Source of the DNA: Trichoderma breve
Lineage: Eukaryota; Ascomycota; Sordariomycetes; Hypocreales; Hypocreaceae
DNA length: 64,000 nt
Direction: 5' to 3'
Assembly (NCBI RefSeq): GCF_028502605.1
Contig: NC_079236.1
Coordinates: 1,860,001-1,924,000, forward strand
Position 1 is the first letter of the stretch. Each line of letters opens with the position of its first letter. Both the position numbers and the translations under genes were made by a program. The notes under the pieces are model-generated. The model made no database searches and was not told where the DNA came from. It saw nothing but the letters and a program-made list of their open reading frames with translations. Shown in pieces: positions 59,415 through 64,000 of the stretch.

Positions 59415-61142
59415 ATGGCGACATCTACCATAACCGAGACTCTTCACACTGCAGAAGAGATTCCGCTCAGTGTCTTGCAGCCAAAAGCAGTCCTCAAAGG
59501 CAGCCATGACTCTGACAAGCCGTTTGTCGATGCGCCGATTCTCGAGCCAGCCATTGCAAGTGATGATTCTGCAGCTCCCGAGGATGCCTTTGAGGCCAAG
59601 GTGAAGTGGAACTCGCCGCCCATCAACAGATATCGTGTCCTTTCTACCTTTTGGGCCTTTTTCGTCTTGGGCATGAACGATGGTTCCTATGGTGTAAGTT
59701 TATTGAAACTTCAACTGCAATGTGCGTTGCCGCATTCAACTTGCTAACTCCTTGTATTTTTGTAGGCTTTGGTTCCTCAGGTATGCCTTTCACTGTCGGG
59801 CTCTCCTCATACTGGTGGATAATATTAACAAGCCCTTTAGCTGGAAGAGTATTACCACTTAACCTACACAGTCGTTTCGCTCATCTTTCTTTCCCCGTTT
59901 GTTGGCTACACCTTGGCCGCATTGGTCAACAGCCCGCTACATGTTCGTCTTGGTCAACGAGGTGTGAGCATGATAGCGCCGCTATTTCGTCTCGTCCCGT
60001 ACCTCGTCATAACGTTTCATCCACCGTACCCAGTCCTCGTTGTGATGTATATCCTGGTTGGTTTCGGCAATGGCATTATTGACGCTGCCTGGAGTGCCTG
60101 GATCGGCAACATGGCTAACTCGCACGAAATATCGGGAGTCTTGCAGGCCTGCTACGCTTTGGGAGCGACGGTAGCCCCCTTGATTGCCACTTCCATCAGT
60201 TCGCATGGCCGTGGTGGTTGGTGGACGTTTTACTACATCATGGTATGAAACTGATATAAGATTGTTCGATATGGATACATCTCTGACCAAAATGCTTTGC
60301 AGGTCAGCGCCTCAGCACTTGAGCTGGGTGTCAGCACAACCACATTCTGGACCCAGACAGGCAAAGTCTACCTGAGCGAGAACCCACACCAAAAGGCCGG
60401 CGAGAATGCCACATCGGGACGAACACGAGAAGCGCTAAAGAACAAGCTGACCTGGTTCTTCTCTCTCTTCATCTTCTTATACGTCGGTACCGAGGTCTCT
60501 ATCGGTGGCTGGATCGTCGTCTTCATGACCAAAGTCCGCAACGCTTCTCCGTTTGCTGGCAGTGCCACGGCGACGGGATTCTGGGGCGGCATGACGGTTG
60601 GGCGTCTAGTGTTGGGCTTCGTCACTTCTCGAGTTGGCGGCTTTCGGGCAATGCTTCTGTATCTTGGACTGGCCATTGCCATTGAGCTCGTCTTTTGGCT
60701 TGTGCCGAACATGGTTGTGACTGCAGTGGCATCTGCGTTGCTGGGCATGATTTTGGGTACGTCTCCTTTCTGCTATGACTGCCTACATACTCATTCACAC
60801 TTATACCGTACATACATGGATACTGATTCTTCAACAGGACCCATGTACCCTACCGCAGTGGTCCTCATGACCAAAGTCTTACCTCGCTCTCTCCACATCA
60901 GTGCCATTGGATTTGCGACAGCCATCGGAGGCTCTGGTTCAGCTGCTTTGCCGTTCGCGGTCGGTGCCATCGCACAAGCAAAGGGTGTCAAGACGCTACA
61001 GCCTATCGTCCTCGCCTCCTGTGTTGTGATGCTGATTGTGTGGCTATTCCTGCAACAGCACCGACCAAAGGATAAGGAGGAGGGCGTCAGCATGGCCGTG
61101 TTCAGGCGGATAGGCGAACGAGTCCGAAAGTTGTTCAAGTAA
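59415..61142 (+). CDS. MFS transporter (fucose-permease/BSC6-like)
   Basis: Five exons, 59415-59693, 59766-59780 (15 nt), 59841-60242, 60303-60756 and 60838-61142, give about 484 aa. The first 70 residues are cytosolic and acidic. Membrane helices begin at YRVLSTFWAFFVLGMNDGSY, run through the microexon ALVPQ and continue at LEEYYHLTYTVVSLIFLSPF. Later helices include YLVITFHPPYPVLVVMYILV and GFGNGIIDAAWSAWIGNMAN, then after a central loop LTWFFSLFIFLYVGTEVSIG. The MFS-type GFWGGMTVGRLVLGFVTSRV block (G-x(4)-GR-x(4)) follows, and a basic C-terminal tail. The pattern fits the FHS/BSC6-like branch of the major facilitator superfamily. Substrate unknown. Confidence 0.88.
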
Positions 61143-61654
61143 GTGGAACCGCTTGCTACTGTAAAGGAAATGTTCACTGGCAAATGTCACTGGAGATTTG
61201 GTTGAAAATCGTATAGAATTTAGTTGTTTGGTATTGTCTGCCTCTTGTAAATGAGAGGAGCTATAAGTACATGTAGAGTGTTGGGTGGTGATTGCAACAC
61301 AGGAAGGAGTACGTGGTATATTTGGAGAAAAGATGTCGTTATATGCCTGTTAAGCTATCTTTTCTTTCTTTTTACATATTTAACCCTATCATCATTCCTA
61401 AGAATCCTTGTTTGGATATGAAATACTCCCTAATAACTTTGCTTTCTTCGGTGTGGAAGTGACATATACCGGGTAACAAGATCTGGGCGGATGGCTTGTA
61501 CCCCACACGTCCACTTTCCCACTAGGGGCTTGTGGTGCCTGGCAGGTACATGTACCTTAGCTTCCATGCTGGCCTGACTTGTCCCTTTCCATCCTTGACG
61601 AAACAACATCTGAAGCAGCACAGCTTGGTTAATGTCGACCATGGCGCTCCAATC
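61143..61654. other. intergenic
   Basis: 3' region of the MFS gene and short promoter of the next plus-strand gene. Nothing else seen. Confidence 0.65.
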
Positions 61655-62647
61655 ATGAGCCATGAACCACCGTCTCCCAAGAGGCGGCACATTCTTTCAT
61701 CCATCAACCCAGAGCAGTCATCAGAGAGACACCGACGAGAGAATCCACGGGCCGCTTCATCAAATGACGTCAAGCCAACAGTTGAAGATGGTGGTGACGA
61801 TGCAAGCATGGACGCAACAAAGCCCAGACGGTCGCGGCTGAAGCTAAAGGGCGAGAAACGTCGTCGCCGCTCTCGCAGCAACGAGCGAGACCATGAATCC
61901 AGTCGCCATCGGCATCACCACCATCGCCACCGCCGGCGACGACACCGCTCTCCCACGCCGCCGAATCCCCATGAGCCCCCGACTCTTGATCCAGACGCCG
62001 CCTTCCGAGAATCACTATTTGATGCCATGGCTGATGACGAGGGTGCCGCTTATTGGGAAAGCGTCTACGGCCAGCCCATCCACGTCTACTCTGACGACAA
62101 GGTCGGACCAGCAGGGGAGCTTGAGAAAATGACGGAGGAGGAATACGCAGCCTACGTTCGACAAAAGATGTGGGAGAAAACCAACGCTGGTCTCCTTGAA
62201 GAGAGAGAACGGCGCGCAGAAGAGCGCAGGAAGAGGAAAGAAGAAGAGCGGCAGAACCGAAAACTACACGAGGAAATGGATCGCAGTCGACGCCGAGCAG
62301 AAGAGCGACGCCGGAGAAGACGCTGGGTCGATGGATGGGATGCGTATACGCAAGCCTGGTCGAAATGGGATGGAACTTTGGACACTCTCGTTTGGCCTGT
62401 GCTAAGTGGACAGCGAAAGGATGTAAATGAAGAGACTGTTCGCGAGTTCTTCATTCACGGCATAGGTTTGGAGGATGTTGGAGAGAAGGAATTTGCCGCG
62501 AAGCTAAAGGAGGAACGAGTGCGTTGGCACCCCGACAAGATACAGCAAAAACTCGGCGTACAAAGCGGCAGCGACGTTATCAAAGATGTAACCGCCATCT
62601 TCCAGGTCGTGGACAGGCTTTGGGGGCAAGCGATGAAGAAGCCTTGA
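61655..62647 (+). CDS. NF-kappa-B-inhibitor-like 1 (NFKBIL1)-type protein with J-like C-terminus
   Basis: Single exon of 330 aa from the ATG at 61655. The frame is open further upstream, but MSHEPPSPKRRH looks like a natural start and no better one is seen. Residues 60-105 are an Arg/Ser/His-rich stretch (KLKGEKRRRRSRSNERDHES, then a His-rich run) like those of splicing-associated proteins. The middle is a long Glu/Arg-rich helix (LLEERERRAEERRKRKEEER). The C-terminal 90 residues match the fungal NFKBIL1-like domain: WVDGWDAYTQAWSKWDG, then VREFFIHGIGLEDVGEKEFA, then LKEERVRWHPDKIQQKLG. The last contains an HPD tripeptide as in J-proteins. A nuclear, spliceosome-linked role is inferred from the family and the RS-like region. 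Confidence 0.82.
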   Translation: MSHEPPSPKRRHILSSINPEQSSERHRRENPRAASSNDVKPTVEDGGDDASMDATKPRRSRLKLKGEKRRRRSRSNERDHESSRHRHHHHRHRRRRHRSPTPPNPHEPPTLDPDAAFRESLFDAMADDEGAAYWESVYGQPIHVYSDDKVGPAGELEKMTEEEYAAYVRQKMWEKTNAGLLEERERRAEERRKRKEEERQNRKLHEEMDRSRRRAEERRRRRRWVDGWDAYTQAWSKWDGTLDTLVWPVLSGQRKDVNEETVREFFIHGIGLEDVGEKEFAAKLKEERVRWHPDKIQQKLGVQSGSDVIKDVTAIFQVVDRLWGQAMKKP

Positions 62648-62730
62648 GCCATGTGCTTCCCAGACACGATTTGCGACTTCGAAACCACCAGTCTTTGAGG
62701 CGAATAGCGACCATCGCTTTCATCAAACAA

Positions 62731-62809
62731 GGCCGTGTGGCTCAATGGCAGAGCGTCTGACTACGATTAGTACATCAGGAGGTTGCAGGTTCGACCCCTG
62801 TCTCGGTCA
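62731..62809 (+). tRNA. tRNA-Arg(ACG) with 7-nt intron
   Basis: A full cloverleaf can be folded. Acceptor GGCCGTG pairs with CTCGGTC (one G-U and one U-U mismatch), D-stem GCTC with GAGC, anticodon stem TCTGA with TCAGG, and T-arm GCAGG-TTCGACC-CCTGT. The anticodon loop is CTACGA plus a 7-nt insertion plus A. Removing the 7 nt after position 37, the standard place for eukaryotic tRNA introns, leaves the loop CTACGAA with anticodon ACG (Arg, reads CGN after A-to-I at position 34). A-box TGGCTCAATGG and B-box GGTTCGACCCC are present. Confidence 0.92.
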
Positions 62810-62815
62810 AGCAAA

Positions 62816-62822
62816 TTTTTTT
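62816..62822 (+). terminator. RNA polymerase III T-run terminator of tRNA-Arg
   Basis: Seven T residues, six bases after the tRNA 3' end; the usual Pol III termination signal. Confidence 0.85.
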
Positions 62823-62856
62823 GCCCTTTTGCTCTATTTCCAAATGCTATTTCGTT

Positions 62857-62900
62857 AGGCGCCATTACGCCAAAGTGGATAAAGCTCATGGCGCTTTTTT
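62857..62900 (+). other. stem-loop followed by T6
   Basis: AGGCGCCAT (62857-62865) can pair with ATGGCGCTT (62888-62896) through nine pairs including one G-U, around a 22-nt loop. T residues run from 62895 to 62900. It lies 48 bases after the tRNA. It could be a second Pol III stop or a small structured RNA; transcription is not shown. Confidence 0.45.
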
Positions 62901-63275
62901 AGAAATGGTGGAACAAGTCACATTATGGAGCAATTGGTTGCAAAAGCGGGCACTCAAAGGTGAATCATGAAATGACAGTATAGTAGATTCGCCAACTAAT
63001 GCAGCCTCAGACCGTTATTCATAAAGACTCATCTCAACAAAGAGCCAAGATAATACAAAACAGCTAGGGAAAAACGAAGAAAAAAAGAAAAGCTCTCTCA
63101 ACCAACGTGTGCCATGTGTGCTCTCGCGAATTTAGGGGTATTCCATTATCCATCCTTTCCCGTGTTTCCATGTTTTCTGTTCCCATGCCTCCCAGATAGA
63201 AGTACACTCTAGTATATTCCACCCATTCCTCTCTGCTTCAGCAGGCTTGATCAGCTGATGATAGCATCCGCTACT

Positions 63276-63958
63276 TTACATGTTGGCCAGGACAGCAGCT
63301 CCACCCATCAGGGCTCCAATTGCAATATAGGCAGTCTGGACAGGAGCAGCGTCATGGGACTTTGTGGACGCGGCGGCGGCAGCCGAGCTGGTCGCACTGG
63401 CGAGGGAGGCGCTGAGCTTGGAGATGTCGGCGTTAACCGAGGAGGCAGCTTCGCCAGTGGCAGTGGCGGCAACGCTGCTGAGGGAGCTGAACTTGGAGCC
63501 GGCTTCGGAGGTCAGGCTGGCGATGACGCTGGAGGGCGCATCGTCGAAGATGGAGCGGATGGCGCTGGCTGCGGCGCTGGCCTTGGATTCTCTGGCGTCG
63601 ACTTTGGACTGGACGTGGCTCGCAAAGGAAGAGGCCTCGCCAGCCTTGTCGGAGAGCCAGGTCTTAACCTCGCCGGCCTTGCCAGTGAGCCAGGTGGAAG
63701 CGTCGTCGATGAAGTCGCCCAGGCCGGGAGCGGGAGATGGGGCGGGAGAGGGAGCTGGGTTGGCCTGGAGATGATGTTAGTTTGTGATGATTCTCGATGA
63801 TGTTCACGTGATTGGGTTTTTGTGAATGTGAGGATGTGGAAATATGAGAGCATGTTGATATGAATAGATGAATAGTAGAGAGAGTGAGAGATGAGCGAGG
63901 CTGGCCATACCTGAACAAGGGCGGCAACGGCGAGGACGGCAAAGCTAGAGAACTTCAT
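63276..63958 (-). CDS. small secreted, probably membrane- or GPI-anchored Ala/Ser-rich protein
   Basis: Two exons, 63958-63911 and 63764-63276, give 178 aa. Exon 1 encodes almost exactly the signal peptide, MKFSSFAVLAVAALVQ, with cleavage probably just after the intron at QA/NP. The mature N-terminus is a Pro/Ala/Ser repeat (PAPSPAPSPAPGLGD). Next come two 11-residue amphipathic repeats, STWLTGKAGEV and KTWLSDKAGEA, then Ala/Ser-rich helices (SIFDDAPSSVIASLTSEAGS, ADISKLSASLASATSSAAAA). The end is hydrophobic (VQTAYIAIGALMGGAAVLAN) without a basic tail, as in GPI-anchor signals. No cysteines. Function unknown; a cell-wall or surface protein is likely. Confidence 0.8.
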
Positions 63959-64000
63959 GGTGAATGCGTAAAAGGAAGTTGTTCTTGATAGATTTAAAGT

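Larger units (their letters stand above)
62648..63275. other. intergenic with tRNA and hairpin
   Basis: Contains the tRNA-Arg gene and a stem-loop with T-run (62857-62900). The remainder is the 3' region of the minus-strand gene. Confidence 0.7.

Overview
The window is nuclear DNA of a filamentous ascomycete, most likely a Sordariomycete and probably in the Hypocreales. The evidence is short (about 50-100 nt) GT-AG introns with CTAAC/CTGAC-type branch sites, and fungal versions of SET2, AOS1, CAF1, FYV10, complex I B12 and a Cdc4-type F-box/WD40 protein. Other signs are C-ending codons in the genes, CT-rich leaders before the starts, and no operons. I cannot name the genus from the sequence alone. 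I support 20 protein genes (one cut by the left edge) and one intron-containing tRNA-Arg(ACG). I resolved exon structures by hand by following reading phase across the introns.

Layout: 1-3.7 kb holds the 3' part of a GABA transaminase and a Myb/AT-hook-like gene (-). 3.7-12.0 kb has no gene I can support; it is a GC-rich, repeat-bearing half followed by an AT-rich half. 12.0-17.2 kb holds SET2 (+) and a BMT5-type 25S rRNA methyltransferase (-). 17.2-20.3 kb holds a small repeat element and the CT-rich leader of the next gene. 20.3-31.2 kb holds a large RGG/proline-rich protein, AOS1 (-) and an unrecognised conserved-looking protein. 31.9-42.9 kb holds a four-helix membrane protein (-), a coiled-coil protein, the complex I B12 subunit (-), CAF1/POP2 (+) and FYV10/GID9 (-). 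43-47 kb is AT-rich and carries a second copy of the small repeat element, an unrecognised protein with hexapeptide repeats and a secreted metallophosphoesterase. 47.8-52.4 kb holds a mitochondrial LEA/apolipoprotein-like protein and the F-box/WD40 protein (both -). 52.4-56.2 kb has no supportable gene. 56.2-64 kb holds a ZIP zinc transporter (-), an MFS transporter (+), an NFKBIL1-like protein (+), the tRNA and a small secreted, probably membrane-anchored protein (-).

Most genes are housekeeping and work independently: chromatin (SET2), sumoylation (AOS1), ubiquitin ligases (FYV10, F-box/WD40), mRNA deadenylation (CAF1), rRNA modification, respiration, and zinc and solute transport. There is no secondary-metabolite cluster, no CRISPR array and no virus-like region.

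The most interesting observations are two in-frame TAG codons. One ends the RGG/proline-rich protein but is followed in the same frame by 181 more open codons, and it sits in the apical loop of a two-tier hairpin. The other splits the N-terminus of CAF1 into an 18-codon upstream ORF and a same-frame main ORF. In Sordariomycetes, A-to-I mRNA editing during fruiting converts UAG to UGG, preferably in hairpin loops, so both are candidate edited or otherwise recoded stops. Second in interest is a pair of about 310-355 bp elements with terminal inverted repeats at 18.0 and 43.2 kb.
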